Shown here: piece by piece, positions 1 through 8,555 of the stretch | Numbering within the stretch: position 1 is the stretch's first letter | Layout: every line of letters starts with the position of its first letter | From: an uncultured Gammaproteobacteria bacterium | Lineage (GTDB): Bacteria > Pseudomonadota > Gammaproteobacteria > Pseudomonadales > Azotimanducaceae | NCBI GenBank assembly: GCA_913050215.1 | Contig: CAJXBG010000008.1 | Location: forward strand, 1-64,000 | Reading direction: 5' to 3' | Length of the DNA stretch: 64,000 bases | The notes under the pieces: generated by a model | The model's input: only the letters and a program-made list of their open reading frames with translations | Told to the model about the DNA's origin: nothing | Databases searched by the model: none | Made by a program: the position numbers and the translations under genes

Positions 1-572
1 ACCTTGACGTGCGGCGCATTTATCCGAAAGTCCGTGACCAGTGCCTCAGTAAACCCCTTCACGGCAAATTTTGCGGCACTGTACGCGGTGTGTGTTGAGC
101 CTGGCCCTAGTGATGCCCAAAACCCATTCACACTGCTGGTGTTTATCATATGTGCTTCGTCGGCAGCAACGAGATGTGGAATGAAGGCGCGGGCACAGTA
201 GTAAACGCCGTACCAGCAAATGTTAAAGGTGCGCTCCCATTCAGTTCGGTCGCCATCAACAAAGCTGACCCCGGAGCCGATACCAGCGTTGTTAAACAAA
301 AGATTGACCGAATCCCGGCCGTGTTGTTCCAGAACATCGTCTCGAAACCGTTTGACTTCATCTTCGTTTGAGACGTCACATTTGTGCGCTGTGATGCGGA
401 TACCTTGCGGCGCTTCTGACTCGCAGAGACGGAGTGTTTCCGCCATGTTTTCCTCAATGACGTCACATATCGCAACATCGCAACCCTCTGCAATCAACTG
501 TTTTGCCAGTTCACGACCCATGCCTGTGCCGCCACCGGTAATGACCGCGAGCTTTCCTGAGAAATCTTTCAT
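1..572 (-). CDS. SDR-family oxidoreductase (C-terminus outside window)
   Basis: NAD(P)-dependent short-chain dehydrogenase/reductase. Reading leftwards from an ATG at 572, the product begins MKDFSGKLAVITGGGTGMG, the Rossmann nucleotide-binding TGxxxGxG motif. It continues with a CDV segment near residue 65, the NNAG motif, and a YSAAK (YxxxK) catalytic motif near residue 165, preceded by a TSS serine. The last third of the gene lies beyond base 1, so the stop is not seen. Substrate cannot be told from sequence; SDRs of this class oxidise or reduce alcohols and ketones, and three more occur in this window. Family call is secure, specific function unknown. Confidence 0.85.
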   Translation of the reverse strand, partial: MKDFSGKLAVITGGGTGMGRELAKQLIAEGCDVAICDVIEENMAETLRLCESEAPQGIRITAHKCDVSNEDEVKRFRDDVLEQHGRDSVNLLFNNAGIGSGVSFVDGDRTEWERTFNICWYGVYYCARAFIPHLVAADEAHMINTSSVNGFWASLGPGSTHTAYSAAKFAVKGFTEALVTDFRINAPHVK

Positions 573-788
573 AAGTTACCTTTTGGTTTGATTGTTATGT
601 GTTCGGCTGTGTATTCGCGTTTGACAAGAAGTATAAACCGCAAAGCCAATCGATAGCGACCTGCGCAAACACTGAGGACCTAAGTTAGAAAGCCGTCGAT
701 AATCTTTGATACGGAGGTTGTTAGTGATGGCGTCACCGCGCATTCGCAAGGGAATATAGATCAACAGAGCCGTGGGGTGGTTGAGATT

Positions 789-1349
789 TTAGTGCAGTTT
801 TTCCTGATCTCCGGTTTGGAAACCCGATTTTTCCGGTAGATTCAGCGCGGGTTCTGTAAACAGATATTCGCCGTTAAATACCTCTCGTTCGCCGCCCGGT
901 GCCCACCAGAACCAGATCGTCTTAACTGGCTCGTCGGTCAGGTTTACCATTTTGTGAATTTTTCCTGGACGTGTATAAATTGCCGTACCGGCCGAAACTT
1001 TTCTTGTTATGCCGCCCACCGTCCATTCCGCCTGCCCGGAGAGAATATAATAAACCTCAGGCGCTGTGTGTTTATGGCTGTGATAAGTCTGACCCGGCGC
1101 CAACTGCCAAAGACCAAACTGGATGTCAGGGTTATCCAACTGGCCACCCTCGGATCCTCCAATTAGCGTCTTCCAGCGAGCCACGTTGAAATCGTTAACC
1201 TTCCAGGTGATGTCTGATTCGTCGATAAATGCCGGTGGTTCAACAGGATCAGTTTTTGCTGACTGACCCAGAGTAAACTCGCAGCAGAGCAGTGTGCCTA
1301 TCACAATGGCTAACATGTGCTTGCCAAGTTGGTGCTTGTCTCGGCTCAT
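789..1349 (-). CDS. Exported single-domain cupin protein
   Basis: 186-residue protein with a hydrophobic N-terminal stretch after a short charged leader (about residues 11-28), consistent with a Sec signal peptide ending near TLGQS. The rest is one cupin barrel. Motif 1 reads HSHKHTAPEVYYILSG (metal-binding His pair and Glu). Motif 2 is around PGKIHKMVNL. A metal-dependent small-molecule enzyme or binding protein is likely, but no substrate can be assigned. It stands alone on the minus strand between the SDR and the amine dehydrogenase operon, 132 bp from the latter. The GAGA upstream of the ATG is a weak ribosome site. Confidence 0.75.
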   Translation of the reverse strand: MSRDKHQLGKHMLAIVIGTLLCCEFTLGQSAKTDPVEPPAFIDESDITWKVNDFNVARWKTLIGGSEGGQLDNPDIQFGLWQLAPGQTYHSHKHTAPEVYYILSGQAEWTVGGITRKVSAGTAIYTRPGKIHKMVNLTDEPVKTIWFWWAPGGEREVFNGEYLFTEPALNLPEKSGFQTGDQEKLH

Positions 1350-1481
1350 CGGAATAATCTCAAACTGAAAAATGAAGTTGTGAACTTACGTTTAACAAAA
1401 GGTTTGATCAAGAGATTTTTGACGGGTTTTGATAGTTGGAAGCGCACTTTTTACGCTGGATATTTAGGCTAACAGGGCAAG

Positions 1482-1886
1482 CTATCGATATTGCTGCCAG
1501 AGTTTTTCTCGATACTTCAATGGGTCCGCGAGTATGTTTTGTCTTGATTTTGCCACTTCTTTTTCAGTGATTGGTGTGAAGTCTTTTGCCAGAACATCGC
1601 CATTGAAATTCAGTAGGATATAGTTGAGCACCTCGCTCAATTCAAGGTCGGAAATGGGTGCTTGAGATGCGCCAGGTACTCTGGCCAGATAGTCTCTGCC
1701 CGCTGGTATGGCAGCTAGTTTCCCCGAGTCATTAATTAGTGACGGCACAGCGGGCGGTGAACCACGCCCGTCGGGAAGATGGCATCCACTGCAGTGCAGG
1801 AGATAGTTGACTCTTGGACTGCCCTGTATTGTGACGCTAGCGGAAAATAGCGAGGCGACGATAAAAAGGCGAGTCAAACTTTTCAT
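1482..1886 (-). CDS. Periplasmic c-type cytochrome of the amine dehydrogenase operon
   Basis: 134-residue protein with an N-terminal signal peptide (to about residue 22) followed by one haem c motif, CSGCH, near residue 32. It lies 27 bp downstream of the TTQ light-chain gene on the same strand, so it is the last gene of the mau-type operon. By position it could accept electrons from the dehydrogenase, replacing amicyanin or azurin, neither of which is encoded nearby. A short PSLINDSGKLAAIPAGRDYL segment and a C-terminal helix resemble small cytochromes of amine-oxidising operons. Role as electron acceptor is inference; the cytochrome call is firm. Confidence 0.8.
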   Translation of the reverse strand: MKSLTRLFIVASLFSASVTIQGSPRVNYLLHCSGCHLPDGRGSPPAVPSLINDSGKLAAIPAGRDYLARVPGASQAPISDLELSEVLNYILLNFNGDVLAKDFTPITEKEVAKSRQNILADPLKYREKLWQQYR

Positions 1887-1913
1887 GCAATCAGCAACTT
1901 ATGATCAGCGGCG

Positions 1914-2435
1914 CTAGGCTTTGCCGATGACCAACGCAACGGTGCAATGATAGGCCTGACTTTCCGTACCAAAACACCAAAGAATGTCGTTTGCTTTAGC
2001 GGGGAAATAAACCGGCTTATCTCGTTCAGTACGGTGACAAAAGCACCGGTCGCATACCGGTTTGCCACAACAGTCATTGTAAGAAATGAGATAATCAAGA
2101 TCATCAACGGGGTTTCTGCAAGTGCCGACCCAGGTGATGGGTGAAGGTTCAGCGCCAGGAGGACAAGAAGTCATGCTGCCGCCACAGCACGAACATAGCA
2201 TGCCACCCAGTGCGCAATATCGCCAGTAGTCGCAGCTCTGTGGGTCACCAATTTCCTTTAGACCCTCAGCGCCAAAGGCGCGGGCGACCGGTAATAGCGG
2301 TAGTACACTAGCGCCAAGAAGTGCGGTGCTGACTTTGCCCAGAAAACCTCGTCTGGAACTTCTCTGTGCCAGTACACGTGTCTTCTTGTTCGTGGTCTGG
2401 TCTAGCCAGTTCAGGCTCTTTTCGATTAATTTCAC
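1914..2435 (-). CDS. mauA: TTQ amine dehydrogenase light (beta) subunit
   Basis: Small subunit of a quinoprotein amine dehydrogenase (methylamine or aralkylamine type), carrying tryptophan tryptophylquinone. A Tat motif, SSRRGFLGK, at residues 26-34 is followed by a hydrophobic stretch, so the folded subunit is probably exported by Tat. The mature part is Cys-rich. Trp102 and Trp153 are 51 residues apart, exactly the spacing of Trp57 and Trp108 in Paracoccus methylamine dehydrogenase, and sit in TWVGTC and DILWCFG. Asp121 matches the catalytic Asp76. The residue matching Asp32 is Gly77. The GTG start overlaps the mauD stop (GTGA) and follows AAGGAG. Whether it uses methylamine or aromatic amines cannot be settled here. 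Confidence 0.92.
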   Translation of the reverse strand: MKLIEKSLNWLDQTTNKKTRVLAQRSSRRGFLGKVSTALLGASVLPLLPVARAFGAEGLKEIGDPQSCDYWRYCALGGMLCSCCGGSMTSCPPGAEPSPITWVGTCRNPVDDLDYLISYNDCCGKPVCDRCFCHRTERDKPVYFPAKANDILWCFGTESQAYHCTVALVIGKA

Positions 2436-3055
2436 GGGCTGTACTCCTTGACAGGTTCGTTAGCGTCGTTTTCCATTTCAAGCGCATAGTCTTGCAGGGT
2501 TGCGACTCCGGTCCGCATGGATTCAAACAAACTCTCCAGATGCTCTCGAGTATTCACAAGTCCTTTGCTGGCGAGGGTGCCGTCTTCGGCGATTAATACA
2601 GCAAAAGGTAACTTGCTCACGCCATAGCCAAGCCCAAGTTCCTGCGACAAGACATAGGCATTAAAATCTATCTCCAGGTCGTTGGCATAATTTTGGTGGC
2701 TCTCGAGTGAATCTCCGTCGCTGGCAAAAATTAGATTTACGTCCTCATAATTTGCCAATGATTTTGCGGTGGGCACTAGATTGCGACAGACCGGGCATGT
2801 GGGCGAAACGAAAAAGACGAGGGATGCGCCCTCAGATGCGCCACCAATGGTCAGTTTTCCCCCGGCAAGATTACTTGTGGCAAGCGCCGTGGTTGATTCG
2901 CCAATTTTGGGGCCGCTAGTCGGTGTTAAGGCACCTGCCGGCGCTACACGCTCGTGGAGGACACCAACTTGCCGGGTTAACGCAAAAACAAGTACCGATA
3001 ATCCTATGACTGTGAGCCACAGGATAAAGTTTGAAATAATTAGCGCACTTTGCAT
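2432..3055 (-). CDS. mauD: MauD-like thiol-disulfide protein for light-chain maturation
   Basis: About 207 residues starting at the ATG that overlaps the mauE stop (TGATG) behind a GGAG ribosome site; a longer frame upstream lies inside mauE and is unlikely. An N-terminal membrane anchor (IISNFILWLTVIGLSVLVFA) is followed by a thioredoxin-fold domain with a redox motif in SPTCPVCRNL. In known mau operons MauD is needed for formation of the disulfide-rich light subunit in the periplasm. The gene sits directly between mauE and mauA with coupled starts, which fits that role. Confidence 0.9.
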   Translation of the reverse strand: MQSALIISNFILWLTVIGLSVLVFALTRQVGVLHERVAPAGALTPTSGPKIGESTTALATSNLAGGKLTIGGASEGASLVFFVSPTCPVCRNLVPTAKSLANYEDVNLIFASDGDSLESHQNYANDLEIDFNAYVLSQELGLGYGVSKLPFAVLIAEDGTLASKGLVNTREHLESLFESMRTGVATLQDYALEMENDANEPVKEYSP

Positions 3056-3612
3056 CAATATCTCCAGGTGGCGATCGCCGTCTTGTTCGCTAAAAGTTGC
3101 GAAGTGCTGATGTAGAAGATGACGGCGACGAGTGTGGTGACGACAATAGTCGCGTAGTCCAGCCACACCAACTCTCTTGGTGCCGTGGGGAGCAAGGTGC
3201 CGAGAATAGCGAGAATGAGTAAACTATTGCGCAGTAGTAATGCCGGGGATATCAGTGAACCGGTTTCACCCACGGCTGAAAAATTACACCCGCAGTCTAT
3301 ATGGGTTCGGCCTCGTGCAAGATTGATGGCGATGGCCAGCGTATAGATAGATAGTAATGACGCACTAATAATAGCTGTTAGCGGCTGTAGTAACTGAAAA
3401 ATCCAGAACAGCGCCAGACAAGCTTCTAAAATCGGTACAATGAACGACAGCATTGGTGTGATCGACGGGGGTACTAATCTATAGTCGTTCAATGTTGCTA
3501 GAAATGTCTGCCTGTCGTTGAGTTTGTGTATACCTGCAGTAGCGAATAGAACAAACATGCAGCAGGCGATGACGATAGAGACAACTTCATCGAACACGAC
3601 TTCGCCGATCAT
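3055..3612 (-). CDS. mauE: MauE-like membrane protein for amine dehydrogenase maturation
   Basis: 185-residue integral membrane protein with about four to five hydrophobic helices, of the MauE/DoxX-like type. Known MauE proteins act with MauD in disulfide handling during light-subunit assembly; a cytosolic/periplasmic loop here carries CGC (DCGCNFSAVGE near residue 105), a possible redox pair. Its ATG overlaps the mauB stop (ATGA at 3609-3612) and its stop overlaps the mauD start, so the operon is translationally coupled. Gene order B-E-D-A is that of aau/mau operons. Confidence 0.88.
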   Translation of the reverse strand: MIGEVVFDEVVSIVIACCMFVLFATAGIHKLNDRQTFLATLNDYRLVPPSITPMLSFIVPILEACLALFWIFQLLQPLTAIISASLLSIYTLAIAINLARGRTHIDCGCNFSAVGETGSLISPALLLRNSLLILAILGTLLPTAPRELVWLDYATIVVTTLVAVIFYISTSQLLANKTAIATWRY

Positions 3613-4724
3613 CTTTGAAAGCCTTGTATAAAGGTCACAAAACTACCCACTTGTTTGATTGTTCTAACGGGCTTGGTCTTGGCGACGTCATAGACTCGTA
3701 AGGTCGAATCGACAGCGGTAACAGTCAATAAAGCCTCGTTGCTCTGTCCAACATGAATACTGGTTCCCTGAGTCTCAAGCTTAATTCTCGATATGCGTCT
3801 TTTGGTCTCTTTGTTAAAAACCCAGACTTCAGTTCCCGCATCCTCATGAGTATCTTTGCCACCTTGATGCATGAGGGTAAAAATCAGGTCGAGGTTTTTG
3901 TGATAGGCAAGAATTTGGCCTCCACCGGGTTTCCAACGCGCCTTTTTATCTTCTTTCGTCAAAATCGACCAAGGCTCAGTTAATGCAATTTTTTCCTCGT
4001 TGTAGGTCGCCTCGAATACCTCTCCCTCGAATGAAAGCAGAAGCCAGCCATCCTGTGTTGGCACAGGCTTATCGTATACCGGGTCCTCATCTATATCGAA
4101 GATAGATTTGGAACGTGTTCTGGCAGACTCTTTACCCTTGGTATCAAGCGTAATCAATTGGAGTGTGCCATCGCCGCAAATTTGCATAAATGAACGATTT
4201 TCAGATGGCATGATCAAGGAACAACCAGGGGTCGAAATCTCCCCAACAAAGACCCTGTCCTCGACATCGACAATGCTGACTGACTGAGCCGGCGTCAGAT
4301 TGAATACACCCAAGTATTTATCTTCATTGAGCAAGCCAATGTATTGCCTGAAAGGTAATGCGGCGACTTTATTGGGTATTTTGATTTCTGCGGTCGGGCT
4401 GAGTGTTTTGCTGTCATAGACAGTCACGACGTCGGTTCTTTCTCCGCGGTCTACCCGCGAATAGTACGATTCAGCGGCATATATTTCATTGCGACCGAGG
4501 TGTGGTTGTACGGAAGGCGTAAATTTTGTTAACGACAACATACCGTGCATATCACCGGTTGCTGCATCAAAAATATAGTGGGGTCCGAATGATGATTTCA
4601 CCATCACCCACGTGTCGCTAGGCTCTGACATGGTCTCTCTGGTGATCGTTTCAGGACTTATTTGGGCCAGAGCAAATGGCGCGTGAAAACACAAAGCAGA
4701 CAGGAGTAACAGGTAGATTCGCAT
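3609..4724 (-). CDS. mauB: TTQ amine dehydrogenase heavy (alpha) subunit
   Basis: 371-residue periplasmic subunit with a Sec signal peptide (MRIYLLLLSALCFHAPFALA). The rest has the seven-bladed beta-propeller repeat character of MauB/AauB, with the family segment RGERTDVVTVYD near residue 90 and C-terminal blades around GTEVWVFN and DSTLRVYDVAKTKPV. The alpha2beta2 enzyme oxidises primary amines to aldehydes and ammonia and passes electrons to a small redox protein. First gene of the operon, with a GAGGA ribosome site. The divergence of methylamine and aralkylamine forms cannot be resolved by eye; the heavy chain reads somewhat closer to the aralkylamine type. Confidence 0.9.
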   Translation of the reverse strand: MRIYLLLLSALCFHAPFALAQISPETITRETMSEPSDTWVMVKSSFGPHYIFDAATGDMHGMLSLTKFTPSVQPHLGRNEIYAAESYYSRVDRGERTDVVTVYDSKTLSPTAEIKIPNKVAALPFRQYIGLLNEDKYLGVFNLTPAQSVSIVDVEDRVFVGEISTPGCSLIMPSENRSFMQICGDGTLQLITLDTKGKESARTRSKSIFDIDEDPVYDKPVPTQDGWLLLSFEGEVFEATYNEEKIALTEPWSILTKEDKKARWKPGGGQILAYHKNLDLIFTLMHQGGKDTHEDAGTEVWVFNKETKRRISRIKLETQGTSIHVGQSNEALLTVTAVDSTLRVYDVAKTKPVRTIKQVGSFVTFIQGFQR

Positions 4725-4800
4725 TTATTATTCCTCAAAGGATGTTTTGCGCGAATCCTGAGCGTATCACAGCAAAAACTAACTTGCATGCATCGTCAAA

Positions 4801-6036
4801 TTAGAGCGACAGAGACTGACGTTCGTCCCGTGAAAGTATGGTTGTTGCGGCGACGTTTGCGGTGACGTTAGCGACAGTGATAAACATATCTACAACAAGG
4901 TCTACGGCGATCAATATACCAATGCCGGCCACGGGTAAACCCAGCGAAACATATACTGGCGCCATTATCAGCAACCCACCACTGGGTATGCCTGGCGAGT
5001 AGACGCTTAGAAAGCCGATTGCCGCAACGATAATAAACAACTCGATAACGCCTAGTTCAATCCCATAGAGGTTGGCAACAAAATAGGTGCCTGTCGTGCG
5101 CGCAATGGGCGATGCAAATTTGAACAGGGTGACCGCAATAGGCAGGACCAGACCTGATACTCGCTCTGAAATACCGAGCGCCTTGGTTGCAACAAAAGTC
5201 GCTGGTAGAGATGCTAACGATGAACGCGTGCCAAAGCCGACAATCTGTACAGGTGCGACTGCTTTTGCGAATTGTCGCATAGTCACGCGACCGAAAATTG
5301 CGGTGGTGGGGTATAACAATAGCGTCACCACGACAAGTAGACCGCAGGCAATAATGATGAACGTGCCAAGCACATTGAGCACCGTCATGCCCAGCGTCGC
5401 GGCCAATGGGAACACCAGTGCAAATATCCCTATAGGCGCCAACAACATGACCCAGCGAATTAACACAAACATCGCACTTTTTACTGCACTAAAAAAATCA
5501 ACGAAAAGTTGTCTCTGGGCCTCTTCAATATAAAGCAACGATGCGGAGAACAAACCGGTGAATATCATTAGTGACAACATTGCGTTATCCACCATTGCCT
5601 TGAATGGATTGGTTGGCACAAGATTGACAAACCAGTCCCGAAAAGGAGGCAGACTAGCACTGCTAGCCTCGGTGGCATTTGTTGCGGCGAGTAGGGCTGC
5701 GCTGTCGGCGGAATCGATATCAATAAACGACAGTAAAACCGGTGCCACCAGTAACGTATAAAGGCACGAGAACACCAGCATAACAATAAACAGGCCGATC
5801 GTTCTGGAGCCCAGTTGGGCGATCATGCCTGAGTTTTTCTGCCCTGCGATCGCTGTGACGACCAGCGACATGAGAAGCGGAATGATCGTCATACGAATAG
5901 CGTTAACCCATAGTGCACCTATTGGTTCGATCATTGCTGGCAAAAAGCCTAGGCTCGGCGGTGCAACAAGAGAGTAGAGAATGCCGCTTGCTAGTCCGAG
6001 ACCAAGGCTGATGAGGATGCGGGTAGAAAGGCTCAT
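4801..6036 (-). CDS. Dicarboxylate/amino-acid:cation symporter (SDF/DAACS family)
   Basis: Inner-membrane carrier of about 411 residues with the family's series of hydrophobic helices and re-entrant loops. Family signatures visible are NAIRMTIIPLLMSLVVTA near the N-terminus, NPFKAMVDNAMLSLMIF, the serine-rich hairpin FGTRSSLASLPAT, and the late DMFITVANVTANV helix with substrate and sodium ligands. It imports acidic amino acids or C4-dicarboxylates with Na+ or H+. It is 76 bp upstream of mauB on the same strand, so it may supply or follow the amine pathway. ATG 6036 is preferred over an upstream TTG at 6063; neither has a strong ribosome site. Confidence 0.9.
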   Translation of the reverse strand: MSLSTRILISLGLGLASGILYSLVAPPSLGFLPAMIEPIGALWVNAIRMTIIPLLMSLVVTAIAGQKNSGMIAQLGSRTIGLFIVMLVFSCLYTLLVAPVLLSFIDIDSADSAALLAATNATEASSASLPPFRDWFVNLVPTNPFKAMVDNAMLSLMIFTGLFSASLLYIEEAQRQLFVDFFSAVKSAMFVLIRWVMLLAPIGIFALVFPLAATLGMTVLNVLGTFIIIACGLLVVVTLLLYPTTAIFGRVTMRQFAKAVAPVQIVGFGTRSSLASLPATFVATKALGISERVSGLVLPIAVTLFKFASPIARTTGTYFVANLYGIELGVIELFIIVAAIGFLSVYSPGIPSGGLLIMAPVYVSLGLPVAGIGILIAVDLVVDMFITVANVTANVAATTILSRDERQSLSL

Positions 6037-6273
6037 ATGTGAGTTCAATTGTTGGCTGAGCAAACCAGTGTAAATAATATTCTCTGGATAATCGCGTTTT
6101 TTCTACCCAGTCTTATCGGCGTCATCAAAGGCTATGTGCTGGTAGCGAGAATCCCTCCGACGCCTTTCAGTCGGTTATAATAATTTCGATTCCCCGATGT
6201 TGTTTGCGGCGATAGCAGAAGTATCCGATGACACTAGCTATCACGCTATTCTGCGGTAAATTGCTGTCTGAAT

Positions 6274-7425
6274 TTAGCGAACGTTATTTTTTTCAGATTG
6301 TGCCAGCTTCTCGAGATACTCCGCGAGGTTTTTGTGCAAGTGGCCTATTGCTGACTCAAACCGGCCAAACAAGTAGTGCGTGTTAGCCCCGGAACCAATC
6401 GCGGCCTGAATATCGCTGACGACTTTGGCATCTTCTTTATTACCCGTATCAGAAAGAAATGACACATCTTTTCTAGCGCGCGCCAGCGCTTCGTCGGTAG
6501 CGACGCCACCCTCAGGATTCGGCAGTGTAAGCCGATAACTGAAATACCGCGTTCGAGTCGGAGACTCGGGTTCCGCGAAAGTCACACTATAGTGCTGGGC
6601 AAGTCTCGTGACTGATGCAAACGGAAATATGCGATTGACCAGCGTAACCATGCGATCCAGTGACAGGTTTTCGCGAGGCACATCACGTAATTTTTCTATG
6701 CGTCTGAAGGGAAAACAGACTCTGACATTCGGCCCCTGCATTTCAATGACATTTAGGTTGTCATACCCATAGGGATAGAATGACTCCGGATGTGTAGGCT
6801 TGATGTGGTAGCCTTCAAGGGTGCCCTCAGCCGTTAACTTCCAGTTGATATCATCGTGTGATTCGTCCGAATCAAACACAATTTGGTCATCTGTCAGCAG
6901 ATCAGGTAATGATTCCAGTGCGCCCGGGCCAATGGGTTCGTCCTGCGTGACGAAGACAAGACCACTCTGAATATGCACGCCGTGAACGGGCACCAGGCCA
7001 TTCTGATCTTTGTTGATGTTAGGAAAGCCCTGTTCATGCGGTATATATTCAAGCTGGCCGTCCAGTCGATATGCCCAACCGTGATAAGTACAGCGGAATA
7101 TCTTTGTACAACCCGATCCTTCTGCAAGTTGCATCCCGCGGTGACGACAGGCGTTTCGAAATGCTCTGATCGTGCCATCCAGTCCACGGACCACGACCAG
7201 AGGCACGCCGGCAGAACTTCTCGCAACATAAGAGCCTGGCTCTGGTAAGGCTGCAACGGGACAAAATGGAATGGGTAGCCGCCGCATAAGGCGCAGTTCT
7301 GCGTCAAATCGATCTTGAGACGCGTAGTTTTCTACCGGCTCATACCAATCTTCATCACCCAGATCAGTCGTGCCGTTGTCAATATGATTGAGGATATGAT
7401 CTAGAAGTTCAGCGTCATTTCGCAT
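6274..7425 (-). CDS. Rieske non-haem iron ring-hydroxylating oxygenase, alpha subunit
   Basis: About 383 residues. Rieske [2Fe-2S] ligands are Cys93-x-His95 (CRHRG) and Cys112-x2-His115 (CTYHGW), numbered from ATG 7425. The catalytic domain begins around DDINWKLTAEGTLEGYHIKPTH, containing the two His ligands of the mononuclear iron; the acid ligand should lie in the C-terminal third. Such enzymes hydroxylate aromatic or aliphatic substrates, or demethylate, using a separate reductase; no reductase gene is adjacent. A TTG at 7488 would extend the N-terminus but has no better ribosome site. Substrate unknown. Confidence 0.88.
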   Translation of the reverse strand: MRNDAELLDHILNHIDNGTTDLGDEDWYEPVENYASQDRFDAELRLMRRLPIPFCPVAALPEPGSYVARSSAGVPLVVVRGLDGTIRAFRNACRHRGMQLAEGSGCTKIFRCTYHGWAYRLDGQLEYIPHEQGFPNINKDQNGLVPVHGVHIQSGLVFVTQDEPIGPGALESLPDLLTDDQIVFDSDESHDDINWKLTAEGTLEGYHIKPTHPESFYPYGYDNLNVIEMQGPNVRVCFPFRRIEKLRDVPRENLSLDRMVTLVNRIFPFASVTRLAQHYSVTFAEPESPTRTRYFSYRLTLPNPEGGVATDEALARARKDVSFLSDTGNKEDAKVVSDIQAAIGSGANTHYLFGRFESAIGHLHKNLAEYLEKLAQSEKNNVR

Positions 7426-7748
7426 GATGTGTTGCTCGGACCGATAATGTCGAATGGTCAATGTAAAATTTGGCTCGGTCAGCGTCAAGACGAAATTGTG
7501 TTGGGTTGTGCCGCGGATGCCGACGAGGCGCCTCGTTAGGGCAATGTGGAATACTGAGCGTAAGCGGTTTTTTGATAATTCAGACCTTTACGGTGTAAAG
7601 CCATTGAGAGATGGTGGTGCTACGTGTACTGTATTGCGTGATCGTGACACCGCAGAATTTTCTTGTGGTGAAGTTACGGTAAACCCGCCCTCCATGAATA
7701 TTTTTGATCCAGTATTCTATCTACACATTAAAATCTGTTGGAAAAACA
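7426..7748. promoter_or_regulatory. Divergent intergenic region with inverted repeats
   Basis: 323 bp between the Rieske gene (leftward) and an SDR gene (rightward), no convincing gene. It holds a perfect 14-bp palindrome ACGAGGCGCCTCGT at 7523-7536 and a spaced inverted repeat CTTTAC-GGT-GTAAAG at 7586-7600; a related TTACGGTAA occurs near 7675. These are candidate operators for both genes. No regulator gene is adjacent. Confidence 0.45.
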
Positions 7749-8555
7749 ATGACAAGACAATCAATTTTTATCACTGGTGCAGCCAGTGGTATTGGCAGAG
7801 CGACCGCAGTTCAGTTCCACGACCGCGGATGGTTTGTCGGCGCTACAGATGTTGACGAGGCAGGGCTGGCTTCGCTTTCTGATCAATTCGAAGGTGACTG
7901 CTTTATTTCTAGGCTCGATGTCAGTGACAAACCTGCCTACGATGAAGTGATCAGTGAGTTTGCTCAATCCTCAGGCGATCGTTTGGATATCCTTTTCAAC
8001 AATGCAGGGATCGCTATTTTTGGCAAAATTGAGGACTTACCTTTTCAAAAGGTCATAGACACAGTCAATATTAATTTTGTGGGGGTGCTAAATGGCGTCC
8101 ATGCGGCCATGGCACTGCTCAAACAAACACCCAATAGTTTGTGCTTCAGCACGGCCTCTTCAGCGGCATCCTTTGGGACCGCAGGTCTGGCGACATATGG
8201 AGCGACCAAGGCGGCGGTCAAGAGTTTGAGTGAAGCGTTGAGTGTCGAACTTGCGCGCCATGACATTAGAGCAGCAGATGTGTCTCCCGGTATTATCGAC
8301 ACGCCACTCTGGGAAACCCGCGGATACGTGAAGGGCGAGATGAAGCCTATCGCCAATGCAGCAAAAACCAATGTAAACAGAACAGATGCAGGGAGAACAC
8401 TTTCCCCTGATGAAGTAGCAAGTTGTGTGTGGGAAGCCTATCAGGGAGATAAGCTTCACTATTATGTTCCCCCTGAAGTGGCTGACCACGAAAAGGCGAA
8501 GGTAGCCGATCCGGAAAAGATGAGAGATGCGCAGATTGGACGGCGAAAAAAATGA
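7749..8555 (+). CDS. SDR-family oxidoreductase
   Basis: 268-residue short-chain dehydrogenase from ATG 7749; the frame extends upstream, but this ATG begins directly before the Rossmann strand. TGAASGIG at residues 10-17 binds the dinucleotide, NNAG is at 84-87, Ser137/138 and Tyr150-x3-Lys154 form the active site. Its last four bases (ATGA) overlap the start of the hydrolase gene, so the two form an operon. An alcohol/ketone step coupled to an epoxide or ester hydrolysis is plausible, but the substrate is unknown. Confidence 0.9.
   Translation: MTRQSIFITGAASGIGRATAVQFHDRGWFVGATDVDEAGLASLSDQFEGDCFISRLDVSDKPAYDEVISEFAQSSGDRLDILFNNAGIAIFGKIEDLPFQKVIDTVNINFVGVLNGVHAAMALLKQTPNSLCFSTASSAASFGTAGLATYGATKAAVKSLSEALSVELARHDIRAADVSPGIIDTPLWETRGYVKGEMKPIANAAKTNVNRTDAGRTLSPDEVASCVWEAYQGDKLHYYVPPEVADHEKAKVADPEKMRDAQIGRRKK

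Noticed and set aside
5087-5533. 148-codon plus-strand frame inside the SDF symporter gene
   Set aside because: Antisense to a conserved membrane protein and without motifs or a ribosome site.
7454-7855. 133-codon plus-strand frame overlapping the Rieske/SDR gap
   Set aside because: It overlaps the SDR start in another frame and has no conserved motif.
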